Origin: Bog-756 sp052326605
Lineage (GTDB): Bacteria > Actinomycetota > Acidimicrobiia > Acidimicrobiales > RAAP-2
Direction of reading: 5' to 3'
Assembly: GCA_052326605.1 (NCBI GenBank)
Contig: JBKQMB010000029.1
Span: forward strand, 35,001-99,000
Length of the DNA: 64,000 bases
The number at the start of each line of letters is the position of its first letter. Positions within the stretch are counted from its first letter, which is position 1. The translations under genes and the position numbers were made by a program. The notes below the pieces were generated by a model that worked only from the letters and a program-made list of their open reading frames with translations, was not told the DNA's origin and ran no database searches. Of the stretch, positions 8,861-16,732 are shown piece after piece.

Positions 8861-9815
8861 GGGGATCTTCGGCGGAACTCTGGCGATCGTAGGCGGCGAC
8901 GATGTCCGCCACGATGCGGTGGCGTACCACGTCCCGTTGCTTGAGCTGGACGAAGACCAGATCGGGTACCCCGGTCAGCACCCGCTCGAGGCCGATCAGA
9001 CCCGAGCGCCCGCCGGCGACGTCGATCTGGGTGATGTCGCCGGTGACCACCGCCTTGGAACCGAACCCGATGCGGGTGAGGAACATCTTCATCTGCTCGG
9101 GGCTGGTGTTCTGGGCCTCGTCGAGGATGATGAAGCTGTTGTTCAGGGTGCGCCCGCGCATGAAGGCCAATGGGGCCACTTCGACGGCGCCCCGGTCGAT
9201 GAGCCGTTGCGCGCCCTCGGGCTCCAAGAGGTCGTGCAGGGCGTCGTAGAGGGGTCGGAGGTAGGGGTCGACCTTGGCCATCAGGTCTCCGGGGAGGAAG
9301 CCCAACCGCTCGCCGGCCTCGACGGCAGGCCGAGTCAGGATGATCCGGTTGACCTGTCGCGCCTGGAGGGCCTGGACGGCGAGCGCCACGGCCAGATAGG
9401 ACTTTCCGGTGCCGGCGGGGCCGATCCCGAAGGTCACGATGTTGGAGACGATGGCATCTGCGTACTGCTTCTGCCCGCTGGTCTTGGGGCGAACCGCACG
9501 GCCCCGTGAGGATCGCAGCAGCTCCGAGGTGAGGACCTCGGAAGGCCGGACGTCGTCGTGCATCATGTCGATGGTGCGGTGGACCTGGACGGCATCGAGG
9601 CCGTGGCCGGACTCGAGGAGGATGATCAGCTCCTCGAAGAGGGCGGCCACCCGTTCTGCACCGTCACCGTCAATAGAGATCTCGTTCCCCCGGACGGCGA
9701 TACGGACGCCGTCGAATGCCCCTTCGATCAGGCGCAGCAACTCGTCGCGCTGGCCTAGGAGGCCGGCCATGAGATGGTTGCCGGGAACGAGAATCTTGAC
9801 CTGGGTGCCTGCCAC
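8850..9815 (-). CDS. phoH: PhoH-family ATPase
   Basis: PhoH-like ATPase of the PhoH/YbeZ type, a partner of YbeY in RNA metabolism. Counting from GTG 9815 the 321-residue protein has Walker A GPAGTGKS (132-139), the conserved TRPAVEAGERLGFLPGDL segment and Walker B FIILDEAQN (DEAQ at 232-235). The open frame extends to an ATG at 9908, but those residues are Gly/Arg-rich and not PhoH-like, so I prefer the GTG. The HIT gene ends 114 bp upstream. Its 3' end overlaps ybeY. Confidence 0.92.
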   Translation of the reverse strand: MAGTQVKILVPGNHLMAGLLGQRDELLRLIEGAFDGVRIAVRGNEISIDGDGAERVAALFEELIILLESGHGLDAVQVHRTIDMMHDDVRPSEVLTSELLRSSRGRAVRPKTSGQKQYADAIVSNIVTFGIGPAGTGKSYLAVALAVQALQARQVNRIILTRPAVEAGERLGFLPGDLMAKVDPYLRPLYDALHDLLEPEGAQRLIDRGAVEVAPLAFMRGRTLNNSFIILDEAQNTSPEQMKMFLTRIGFGSKAVVTGDITQIDVAGGRSGLIGLERVLTGVPDLVFVQLKQRDVVRHRIVADIVAAYDRQSSAEDPHDS

Positions 9816-9929
9816 GTGCGCTCTGGCCCTGACCCTACCAGTGGGTCGGCCGCGCCGATCCGATCCCGGGCCACCCGGGCCCCACCGAACCTGGGCGGGG
9901 CCGACCACGGCCCCTCGACGCAGCGGTGC

Positions 9930-10280
9930 TCAGCCGGGGGGCCAATCGAAGGCCCGGCCACCGAGCAGGTGGAGGTGGAGGTGGTCCACGGAGTTCAGCG
10001 CATCGGGCCCCACGTTGAGCACCAGGCGGTAGCCTCGGTCCTCGCCGCCGATCCCCTCGTCGTCGGCCACCGCTTTCGCGGCCACCAGCATCGCCGCCAG
10101 CTCGCCGCCCTCCCCGTCACCGACGGTCGAGGCGTTGAGAATGTGGCGCCTCGGCACGACCAGGACGTGCACGGGTGCCTGGGGGTTGACGTCCCGAAAG
10201 GCTACGGTGAGCTCGTCCGATCGGACGACATCGGCCGGGATGTCACCGGAGACGATGTCGCAGAACAGGCAGGCGGGCAC
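9930..10280 (-). CDS. HIT-family nucleotide hydrolase
   Basis: Histidine-triad protein of the HinT branch: hydrolyses purine nucleoside phosphoramidates. 116 residues, beginning CLFCDIVSGDIPADVV and carrying the triad HLHLH at residues 100-104 (His100, 102, 104). The two N-terminal Cys (4 and 7) match the zinc-binding CxxC seen in many HinT proteins. The HTH gene upstream ends 6 bp before its start, suggesting one transcript. Confidence 0.93.
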   Translation of the reverse strand: MPACLFCDIVSGDIPADVVRSDELTVAFRDVNPQAPVHVLVVPRRHILNASTVGDGEGGELAAMLVAAKAVADDEGIGGEDRGYRLVLNVGPDALNSVDHLHLHLLGGRAFDWPPG

Positions 10281-10286
10281 CGGAGG

Positions 10287-10556
10287 TCAGGCTCCTGTCG
10301 ATGCCGACAACCCGTCGGGGGAGATCCCGGCACGGCCGTTCCCCTTCACCTCTGGATACAGGTGCTCGAGGCTGCCCGGGGTGATCCGGCTCGCCTCGAT
10401 GAACCGGTCCACGTCCGCCTGCTTGAGGCGGATAACGCGGCCGAACTTGTAGGCGACCACATCACCTCCGTCGATGAATCGGTAGAGGCTCCGCAAGGTG
10501 ATGCCGAGGCACTCGGCGGCCTCCTTGGTGCTCAGCCATTCGATCGGCTCGGTCAT
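10287..10556 (-). CDS. MerR/excisionase-type helix-turn-helix protein
   Basis: An 89-residue DNA-binding protein with the winged-HTH pattern of the excisionase/BldC-like group: WLSTKEAAECLGITLRSLYRFIDGGDVVAYKFGRVIRLKQADVDRFIE. A Ser/Gly-rich tail of about 30 residues follows. It is 6 bp upstream of the HIT gene and 97 bp downstream of bldD. This is a stable neighbour of housekeeping genes, with no integrase nearby, so a chromosomal regulator is likelier than a phage excisionase. Target unknown. Confidence 0.8.
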   Translation of the reverse strand: MTEPIEWLSTKEAAECLGITLRSLYRFIDGGDVVAYKFGRVIRLKQADVDRFIEASRITPGSLEHLYPEVKGNGRAGISPDGLSASTGA

Positions 10557-10653
10557 CGGGCGACGGCCTCCACCCGGCAGGCGACCGCCTCCGGTGCCGG
10601 CAACCCCCGGGACTCTGGTGGGAGCAGGCAGGCCGACACCCCGCCCCTCGCCA

Positions 10654-11250
10654 TCAGACGTTCACGAGGAGACCGAGCTCGTCCAGTCGGGCTCCCATGC
10701 TGTCGGGGGTCACGCCGAACAGGCAGGCGATGGCCCGCACATCCTCGGCCCGGATGGTGATCATCCGGCCGTTGAAGTCCTGACGGTGCACCTGGATCAT
10801 GCTGAGGAACCGCCGGAGCAGATCCCGCTCGGGCCCGCTCACCGTGTGGAGCTTGGTGAGGTCGATGGCCACCTTGTCGACGGCGACCCCTGCCTGCACG
10901 GTGCGCCGGGCCGTGAGCGGGACCACGTTCTCGGTGGCCCCGGCCGGCCCCCACCGGGTGGCGGCGCCGTCGTCGGGAGGCAGGAGCTGGTCGACAGGCA
11001 CGTCGTAGAGCTTGGCCAGTCGCTGCAGCCGTGGCACCGAGATGGCCCGTTCGCCTCGTTCGTAGGCTCCGAGCACAGAGGCCTTGAACTCCTGCTCGGA
11101 CATGGCCTCGACTGCCTGCAGCGAAAGGTGCATCTGCTTGCGCATCGCCCGCAGCCTCGAGCCGACGGCCCGGGCGTAGGCGACGCGGGCTGCCTCTTCC
11201 TGCTCATCGTCATCGTCCATGACGTCGATTCTCTTATCAGTCACCGACAT
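10654..11250 (-). CDS. bldD: BldD-like transcriptional regulator with c-di-GMP signature
   Basis: BldD is the actinobacterial master regulator of development in Streptomyces, a repressor activated by cyclic di-GMP tetramer binding. This 198-residue protein has an N-terminal HTH (about 30-85, including VLGAYERGERAISV) and a C-terminal domain close to BldD (DLTKLH..., ...FLSMIQVHRQDFNGRMITIR). The RxD-x8-RxxD c-di-GMP signature is intact: Arg156-Gln-Asp158, eight residues, then Arg167-Ala-Glu-Asp170. ATG 11250 is preceded by a strong GGAGG. An acidic N-terminal segment (MDDDDEQEE) is extra relative to Streptomyces BldD, and ATG 11220 is an alternative start. Confidence 0.87.
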   Translation of the reverse strand: MSVTDKRIDVMDDDDEQEEAARVAYARAVGSRLRAMRKQMHLSLQAVEAMSEQEFKASVLGAYERGERAISVPRLQRLAKLYDVPVDQLLPPDDGAATRWGPAGATENVVPLTARRTVQAGVAVDKVAIDLTKLHTVSGPERDLLRRFLSMIQVHRQDFNGRMITIRAEDVRAIACLFGVTPDSMGARLDELGLLVNV

Positions 11251-11407
11251 GCCCACCTCCGTTGCTCGCACCGATCGCCCCCGAGCTCCGCCCTTGCCAA
11301 TATGTCCGAGGCCCATGCCCGTGCGTCCGGTCCGGCGGCACCGATGACGTTCGTGCAACCCACCCGAATGCCCTGCCTCTCTGTGTAGTTTCCCTCACGG
11401 AGCGTGG

Positions 11408-12181
11408 TTATGCAAGGGGTCCCACCACTCCGCTCCGGAGAGCGCAGAGCACGGTGCCGGCGGCCACCGCCGCCGTCTCGGCCCGCAGCACGGTCGACCC
11501 CAGTCCGACACCGGCTCCGAAGCGGGCCAACTCGTCGTCGTCCCAACCGCCTTCGGGTCCCACGGCAAGGACCGTATGGTCGAGCGAAGGCCTCCCCCCG
11601 CCAGGTCGGGCCAGCAGCGGTCGGGCGCCCACCAGAGCGGCGATCCCGTCCAGCGGAGTCACCGCGGTGATCTCGGGAAGCCAGGGCCGCCGGCACTGGG
11701 CCGCCGCCTCCCGGGCCACCCGCCGCAGTCGCTCCACGGCGCGCCCTCCGCGCTCGCCGTCCCACCGGACCACCGATCGGGCCGACCGAATCGGTACGAC
11801 GCGGTCCACGCCGAGTTCGGTGAGCTTCTGGGTGACCCATTCGGGCCGGTCCCCCTTGGTCGGGGCAAAGGCCACCGTGATCTCGGGGCGGAGCCTGGGC
11901 TGGGTCACCGGTCGACCGTCCGGCTCCAGCAACGAGGCCACGTCGATGCCCCGGGACCCCCTCCCCGGAGGGGGCGCTGCCAGACGACAGGGCGCCCACG
12001 AGCCGGCCCCGTCGGACGCCACCACCAGCTCGCCCGTGCGCAGCCTCAGGACGTCCAGCAGGTGGTGGGCATCACCCGAGGTGACGACCGGTGCACCCGG
12101 ATCCTCGACGAAAACCATGGCCGAGGCCGCCAGCAGCAGGGGATGAGGCCCGTCGGGTGGCCCACCCGGACCCGACACCAC
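11408..12181 (-). CDS. rsmE: 16S rRNA m3U1498 methyltransferase RsmE
   Basis: SPOUT-class methyltransferase that modifies U1498 of 16S rRNA using SAM. The 257-residue protein has the N-terminal PUA-like part (HHLLDVLRLRTGE), the family motif QKLTELGVDRVVP, and the SAM-knot motifs AVGPEGGWDDDEL and LGSTVLRAETA. It starts with GTG 2 bp after the dnaJ stop, so it is the third gene of the CIRCE-hrcA-dnaJ operon; hrcA-dnaJ-rsmE linkage is common in Gram-positives. Confidence 0.94.
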   Translation of the reverse strand: MVSGPGGPPDGPHPLLLAASAMVFVEDPGAPVVTSGDAHHLLDVLRLRTGELVVASDGAGSWAPCRLAAPPPGRGSRGIDVASLLEPDGRPVTQPRLRPEITVAFAPTKGDRPEWVTQKLTELGVDRVVPIRSARSVVRWDGERGGRAVERLRRVAREAAAQCRRPWLPEITAVTPLDGIAALVGARPLLARPGGGRPSLDHTVLAVGPEGGWDDDELARFGAGVGLGSTVLRAETAAVAAGTVLCALRSGVVGPLA

Positions 12182-12183
12182 GG

Positions 12184-13320
12184 TCAGCTCAGGGCCGAAC
12201 GGATCTTCGAGAAGATTCCCTCACTCTGCGGAGCGATCCCCAGGTCCTCTCCCCTGGCCTCGCCTAGGGTGTGCAGGAGCTCCCGCTGCCCGTCGTCGAG
12301 TCCGGTCGGCGTGTCCACCTGCACGTGCACGAAGAGGTCCCCCCGGCCGCGCCCTCTCAGCTTGGGCACACCCAGTCCCTTGAGGTGGATCACTGCCCCG
12401 CTCTGCGTCCCGGCGGCGATGGCCAGGTCGCGTTCGTCGTCCAACGTCTCGAACCCGGCGGTCCCCCCCAGCGCGGCCAGTGTCATCGGGATGTGCAGCG
12501 CTGCATGGAGATCCACACCGGATCGCTCGAAGGACGCATCCTGATCGACCGACACGTGGACGAACAGAGCCCCGTTGGGCCCGCCCCGGAAACCGGCCGG
12601 ACCGTGGCCGGCCAGCCTCAGGGTCGACCCGTCGTCGACGCCTGCCGGAATGTCGACGGTGAGGGTCCGGTCCAGGCTCCTCCGACCCTCGCCCCGGCAG
12701 TCCGGGCACGGATCCTCGATGGTCTGGCCGGTGCCCCGGCAACGCTGGCACGGCACCGCGGTGATCACCTGGCCGAGGATCGACTGGCGCACCCGGCGGA
12801 GCTCACCCGCACCCTGGCACTCGGGGCACCGCACGGCCGAGGTCCCCGGCCGGGCGCCCGAGCCCTCGCAGGTGTCGCAGTGGACCGGGGTCTGCACCCC
12901 CACCTGTCGCTGGACGCCGAACACCGCTTCCCTGAATGTCAGTCGGACGACCATCTCTGCATCGGGCCCGGGCATGGGACCGGTGCGCCGACCGCGTGCC
13001 GCGCAGGCACCGCCCATCCCGTTGAAGAACGCGTCGAACAGGTCCCCCAGGCCACCGCCGAACGGGTCCCCTGCCGGACCGCCGGCACCCGCACCGGACA
13101 CCCCTTCGGGCCCGAACCGGTCATAGCGGGCCCGGCGGTCGGGGTCCTTCAGGATCTCGTAGGCCTGGCTGATCTCCTTGAACCGCTCGCCGGACTCGGA
13201 TCCCTCCTCGCTGGTGTCGGGATGGAACTCGCGGGCCTTCGACCGGTAGGCGCGTTTCAGCTCGTCGTCGGTGGCGTCGCGCCCCACGCCGAGGAGCTCG
13301 TAGAGATCGGCGGTGGTCAT
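12184..13320 (-). CDS. dnaJ: Chaperone DnaJ
   Basis: Hsp40 co-chaperone that stimulates DnaK ATPase. The 378-residue protein has a J domain with the HPD motif (REFHPDTSEE), a Gly-rich linker, four zinc-finger repeats of the CxxCxGxG type (CDTCEGSG, CPECQGAG, CQRCRGTG, CPDCRGEG) and the C-terminal substrate-binding domains. Its start overlaps the hrcA stop by 4 bp (ATGA). Linkage to hrcA rather than to dnaK-grpE marks it as the second actinobacterial DnaJ type (DnaJ2). Confidence 0.96.
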   Translation of the reverse strand: MTTADLYELLGVGRDATDDELKRAYRSKAREFHPDTSEEGSESGERFKEISQAYEILKDPDRRARYDRFGPEGVSGAGAGGPAGDPFGGGLGDLFDAFFNGMGGACAARGRRTGPMPGPDAEMVVRLTFREAVFGVQRQVGVQTPVHCDTCEGSGARPGTSAVRCPECQGAGELRRVRQSILGQVITAVPCQRCRGTGQTIEDPCPDCRGEGRRSLDRTLTVDIPAGVDDGSTLRLAGHGPAGFRGGPNGALFVHVSVDQDASFERSGVDLHAALHIPMTLAALGGTAGFETLDDERDLAIAAGTQSGAVIHLKGLGVPKLRGRGRGDLFVHVQVDTPTGLDDGQRELLHTLGEARGEDLGIAPQSEGIFSKIRSALS

Positions 13321-14381
13321 CGGCCGGTCTCGCTCAGGCGCTCGCCCAGCCGGTCGCCGACCACACGGGCCGCGGCCAGGGCCAGCGGATAGTTCATCCG
13401 GGTCGGTCCCAGCAGACCGATGGTGCCCGCCCCGACGCCGTCGACGGAGATCGGCATCACCACGATGGCGCAGGAGGCCAGAGGCTCGACCCCGTGCTCG
13501 GTGCCGATGGCCACCGAGAGGCCGGTGTCGAGGATGTCGCGGAGCAGGGTGACCACCACAAGCTGCTGTTCGAGGATGCTCAGCACCGACCGCACGGTGT
13601 CCACCGCATCGAATGCGGCAGCCATACGCGACGACCCACCGACGAAGAGCTGATCCCCCCCCTCTGCGGAACCGAGTGCCCGCAGCCCCATGATGCCCGC
13701 TGAGACCACTGCATCGGTGTGGACGTCGCCGCTGGGGGTGGCCGTGGGGAGCACCTGGGCCAGCGGGATACCGAGGACATGGGCGGCCAAGCGGGCAGCC
13801 GCGTCGGACAGCCGGTGCTCGTCCACCTCCTCGGCGAACTCGATCGACAGTTTCTGTACCGCCCCATCGGCCAACACCACCACCAGCAACGCCAGGTGCG
13901 GCGCCAACCGGACCAGCTGCACCGATCGGATGGCGGCGGACTCGTGCGACGGGCCCACCACCATCGCCGTGCAGTCGGTGAGGTCGGCCAGGAGCCCCGA
14001 CGTCTTCTCGAGCATCAGCTCGATCTCCCCGTGGGCGTGGTCGAAGAATTGGCGCACCTGTTGACGCCCGACCGGATCGAGCGAAGAGGTGACCCCGAGA
14101 CGGTCGACGAAGAACCGATAGCCCTTGTCAGTGGGGATGCGACCGGCACTGGTGTGCGGTTGGGTCAGGAACCCGTCGCGTTCCAGCGCCGCCATGTCCG
14201 AGCGCACCGTGGCCGAGGACACGCTCACGCCCGGTGCATCGACGACGTGCTGCGATCCGACCGGCTGAGCGGAACCGATGTACTCGGTGACCACCGCGTT
14301 GAGAATGGCCGCCTTTCGGGCGTCGAGCTCCCCTGCTCCGGGTGTGGCCTGCTCGGATCTGCTGTCGTCGGTGGTCGGCAT
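13317..14381 (-). CDS. hrcA: Heat-inducible transcription repressor HrcA
   Basis: HrcA represses class I heat-shock genes by binding CIRCE, and needs GroEL to fold. From ATG 14381 the product is 354 residues: a winged-helix N-terminus (KAAILNAVVTEYIGSAQPVG, then VSSATVRSDMAALERDGFL and QPHTSAGRIPTDKGYRFFVD) followed by the GAF-like and dimerisation regions. The longer frame to 14453 runs through the CIRCE box and is not coding. A CIRCE lies 66 bp upstream of the start, so the operon is autoregulated. Confidence 0.95.
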   Translation of the reverse strand: MPTTDDSRSEQATPGAGELDARKAAILNAVVTEYIGSAQPVGSQHVVDAPGVSVSSATVRSDMAALERDGFLTQPHTSAGRIPTDKGYRFFVDRLGVTSSLDPVGRQQVRQFFDHAHGEIELMLEKTSGLLADLTDCTAMVVGPSHESAAIRSVQLVRLAPHLALLVVVLADGAVQKLSIEFAEEVDEHRLSDAAARLAAHVLGIPLAQVLPTATPSGDVHTDAVVSAGIMGLRALGSAEGGDQLFVGGSSRMAAAFDAVDTVRSVLSILEQQLVVVTLLRDILDTGLSVAIGTEHGVEPLASCAIVVMPISVDGVGAGTIGLLGPTRMNYPLALAAARVVGDRLGERLSETGR

Positions 14382-14446
14382 GTTCTCTCGCCACGGGATT
14401 CGGTCTGTCGGCTGCGGGTGGCTGCCAGAGCCCTGTTCACTTCGTG

Positions 14447-14473
14447 TTGGCACTCCACTCTAGTGAGTGCTGA
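14447..14473. promoter_or_regulatory. CIRCE operator (HrcA-binding site)
   Basis: Inverted repeat TTGGCACTC-N9-GAGTGCTGA against the consensus TTAGCACTC-N9-GAGTGCTAA: sixteen of eighteen positions match and spacing is exact. It lies directly upstream of hrcA and the spacing fits a promoter overlapped by repressor. No second CIRCE (for groEL) is in the window. Confidence 0.93.
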
Positions 14474-14557
14474 GCCAATTCGGGCGGCCACGGCTACCGG
14501 CGGGCCCATTCCACGGCGAGGCGGGACGGCCGTGGACCGGTCACCGCGGGGCGCAGC

Positions 14558-15217
14558 TCAGGCCGGGGCGACGAACATCCGCTGGGTCATCGCCGGCCCG
14601 AGGGCGATGGCTGCGTCCCCGACAACCAGGGTCAAGGTCCCATCGGGGGCCCTGGCCTGGATCAGCGCAGTGGTCCCGGGGGTGAGCCCGTGGTTGCCGA
14701 GGTAGGTGAGCGAGGCCGTGTCGTGCTCGACGCTCTCGGTGATGCGCTCCAGGCGGATCCGGTCCCCGGGCTGGGCATCGGCCAGGCGCCTCTGCTCGGG
14801 ACCGACCGGCTCGACCCCGGGGATGGGGTTGCCATGGGGGCAGGTGGTCGGATTGCCCAGGAGCACCACCAGGTGTGCCTCTACGTCGTCGGAGATCACG
14901 TGCTCCCACCTGCCGGCCTCGACGTGGGCCTTGTCCCAGTCGAGCCCGATGATGTCGACCAGGAGGCGCTCGGCAAGCCGGTGTTTGCGCACCACACTCG
15001 CGGCCAAGACCGCGCCTTTGTCCGTCATGGTGATCTGCCGTGCGCTGCGCGCTATCAGATCGTCGGCCTCGAGGCGGTCGAGCATCTCCGACACGGACGG
15101 GGCCGCCTTGCCCAGGCGCTCGGCCAGCCGGGCCTGGATGACCGGGATGCCTTCCTCCTCCAGGGCGAAGATCGTTTCGAGGTACTCCTCGACCGGCGGG
15201 TGGAAGCGGTCAAGCAC
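14558..15217 (-). CDS. DtxR/MntR-family metal-dependent repressor
   Basis: 219-residue metalloregulator with an N-terminal winged helix (PPVEEYLETIFALEEEGIPV), a dimerisation domain and a C-terminal FeoA/SH3-like domain, the three-domain layout of IdeR/DtxR. Ancillary-site ligands His79, Glu83 and His98 and primary-site Glu105/His106 are in place. Two primary-site ligands differ from IdeR: the Met10 equivalent is Glu11, and the Cys102 equivalent is Gly102. Metal choice (Fe or Mn) is therefore uncertain. It ends 84 bp from the CIRCE region and is not obviously in the same operon. Confidence 0.9.
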   Translation of the reverse strand: MLDRFHPPVEEYLETIFALEEEGIPVIQARLAERLGKAAPSVSEMLDRLEADDLIARSARQITMTDKGAVLAASVVRKHRLAERLLVDIIGLDWDKAHVEAGRWEHVISDDVEAHLVVLLGNPTTCPHGNPIPGVEPVGPEQRRLADAQPGDRIRLERITESVEHDTASLTYLGNHGLTPGTTALIQARAPDGTLTLVVGDAAIALGPAMTQRMFVAPA

Positions 15218-15294
15218 GGTGACGATCCTACGGCAGCGAGGGCGGTTGCGGGCCGGCCGGGCCGACAGGCCTGGGCCACCGCGCCGCCCGGTCG

Positions 15295-15326
15295 CCGTCG
15301 GGCCGTCGGGCCGTCGGGCCGTCGGG
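15295..15326. repeat. octamer tandem repeat, CCGTCGGG x4
   Basis: Four perfect head-to-tail copies of an 8-base unit end 7 bp before the GTG start at 15334. The GGG of the last copy forms part of the Shine-Dalgarno GGGAGGT. Copy-number change would alter the upstream leader by 8 bases. Confidence 0.9.
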
Positions 15327-15333
15327 AGGTACC

Positions 15334-15768
15334 GTGGACAACGTGGACAGCAGCCCCGGACCGGACCCGCTCGAGGACGGGGACGTCCACGAGGTCTCCC
15401 CGCAGGACGGGGGCGACCCGGGCGGTGACGTCGGAGGGCCCCACACTTCGGACGGGGCCGAGCCCGGTGACGAGGAGAGCGCCGTCGATTGGGCGCCCCC
15501 CAGGGGCAACGACCCGCTCCGGTTCAACAATTGGATGAAGCGCTCCGCCTCCGGTGCGGTGATGACCGGCATCGCCCTGGGCCTCCAACAAGCACTCGAT
15601 GCACGCAAGGACAAGCCGGCCTTCGTCATGGAGGCGCCTGGCGAACCCGACGACCCCGAAGCCCCGATCGACCTGAGATTCGACCCCGACAACCCGGCGA
15701 ACACCGTCGCCATCATCCGGCACCCGGTGTCGGAGCGTCCCCCCGAACAACCGACGCCGGGGTCGTGA
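15334..15768 (+). CDS. hypothetical acidic protein
   Basis: A 144-residue protein with a long acidic, Gly/Pro-rich N-terminal half (about 1-60) and a more ordered second half (FNNWMKRSASGAVMTGIALGLQQAL, then DPDNPANTVAII). No membrane segment or known motif is recognised; the WMKRSASGAVMTGIALG stretch could be an amphipathic helix. GTG 15334 is preceded by GGGAGGT at good spacing, which decides the start. It converges on the PAP2 gene. I recall similar small proteins in related genomes but cannot name a family. Confidence 0.65.
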   Translation: MDNVDSSPGPDPLEDGDVHEVSPQDGGDPGGDVGGPHTSDGAEPGDEESAVDWAPPRGNDPLRFNNWMKRSASGAVMTGIALGLQQALDARKDKPAFVMEAPGEPDDPEAPIDLRFDPDNPANTVAIIRHPVSERPPEQPTPGS

Positions 15769-15789
15769 CGCCGCCGACCCGCGTGCCGG

Positions 15790-16581
15790 TCAGTCCGCCG
15801 GGGGCGGGCCGACCCCGCTGAGTTTCCGGGGATCGGCCGGGCCTGTACCGCGCCGCATCGACGCCTCGCGTGCGCTGTCGGCGATCATCCGGGCCAGCCC
15901 GTCGGCCAGGAGGACGACGCCCGCGCCGAACGCCAAGCCGGCCAGTGCATCGGTCGGATAGTGCAGACGGAGGGTGATCACCGACACCGAAACCCACAGG
16001 GCGTACGCCGATCCGGCGACCACGGCGATCACCCTCCAACGGGCCGGCGTGGCCAGGATGAAGGCGGTGGCCAGCGCCGCAGCGCCGACCGTCGAGCCCG
16101 ACGGGTAGGACAGCGCTCCCCCGAAGGTCCTGCCGACCACCGGTTTGACCAGCGACTCGGCGAGGAACAGCGCCAAGAGGGGGCCGACTAGGCAGGCCAC
16201 CGCTCGGGGCCGATCCCGTCGAAAGGCGATCCCGGACGCCACGATGGCGCCCACGATGATGATGACCGGATAGCGCAGTGGAGTCGAGGCGCGGAAGAAC
16301 GGACTGTTGGAGGCGCTGATCACATCCAGGAACCACCCGTCGACGCTCCCCGATGCCGGCCGGTAGGCGAAGTAGACGCCACCGGCGGCCATGGCGAGCA
16401 CCAGCAGCGAGCCGACGGCCACTTCGACTGCCGCTTGCCGTCGGCGGTCATGCCCGAGACCGCCCTGCACTGCGTCGGGATCACCGTCGGCCGTCCAGGA
16501 GAGATCCGGCCTCACAGGCTCGTCGGCATCGTCCGCCGCTCTCACCGCCCCAACGCTACCGGCGGACCCACCGGTCCACAC
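15790..16581 (-). CDS. PAP2-like membrane protein with altered active site
   Basis: 263-residue protein with five or six membrane helices and the layout of PAP2 (type 2 phosphatidic acid phosphatase) enzymes, which often recycle polyprenyl diphosphate or dephosphorylate lipids. Motif 1 is present (KPVVGR, Lys146...Arg151). In motif 2 the usual PSGH is PSGS (Ser161-Gly-Ser163), so the catalytic acid histidine is missing. In motif 3 the His207 and Asp211 (RLHYPTD) remain, but the preceding SR pair reads SV. It may be inactive, or use a different mechanism. It diverges from the GT4 gene. Confidence 0.8.
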   Translation of the reverse strand: MWTGGSAGSVGAVRAADDADEPVRPDLSWTADGDPDAVQGGLGHDRRRQAAVEVAVGSLLVLAMAAGGVYFAYRPASGSVDGWFLDVISASNSPFFRASTPLRYPVIIIVGAIVASGIAFRRDRPRAVACLVGPLLALFLAESLVKPVVGRTFGGALSYPSGSTVGAAALATAFILATPARWRVIAVVAGSAYALWVSVSVITLRLHYPTDALAGLAFGAGVVLLADGLARMIADSAREASMRRGTGPADPRKLSGVGPPPAD

Positions 16582-16732
16582 CGGAGGCCGCCGTTGCCCG
16601 ATGCGGAACGCTAACGTTGCTCATTCTGCGCGCGTCCGACAGCTCGAAGGAATCCCGACGCCGCCGGCGGTGGAACCCGGGCCCGCGCCTGGGAGCGGCC
16701 GCTGCTGGCGGCGGGCACTGCGGTGGGGCACG

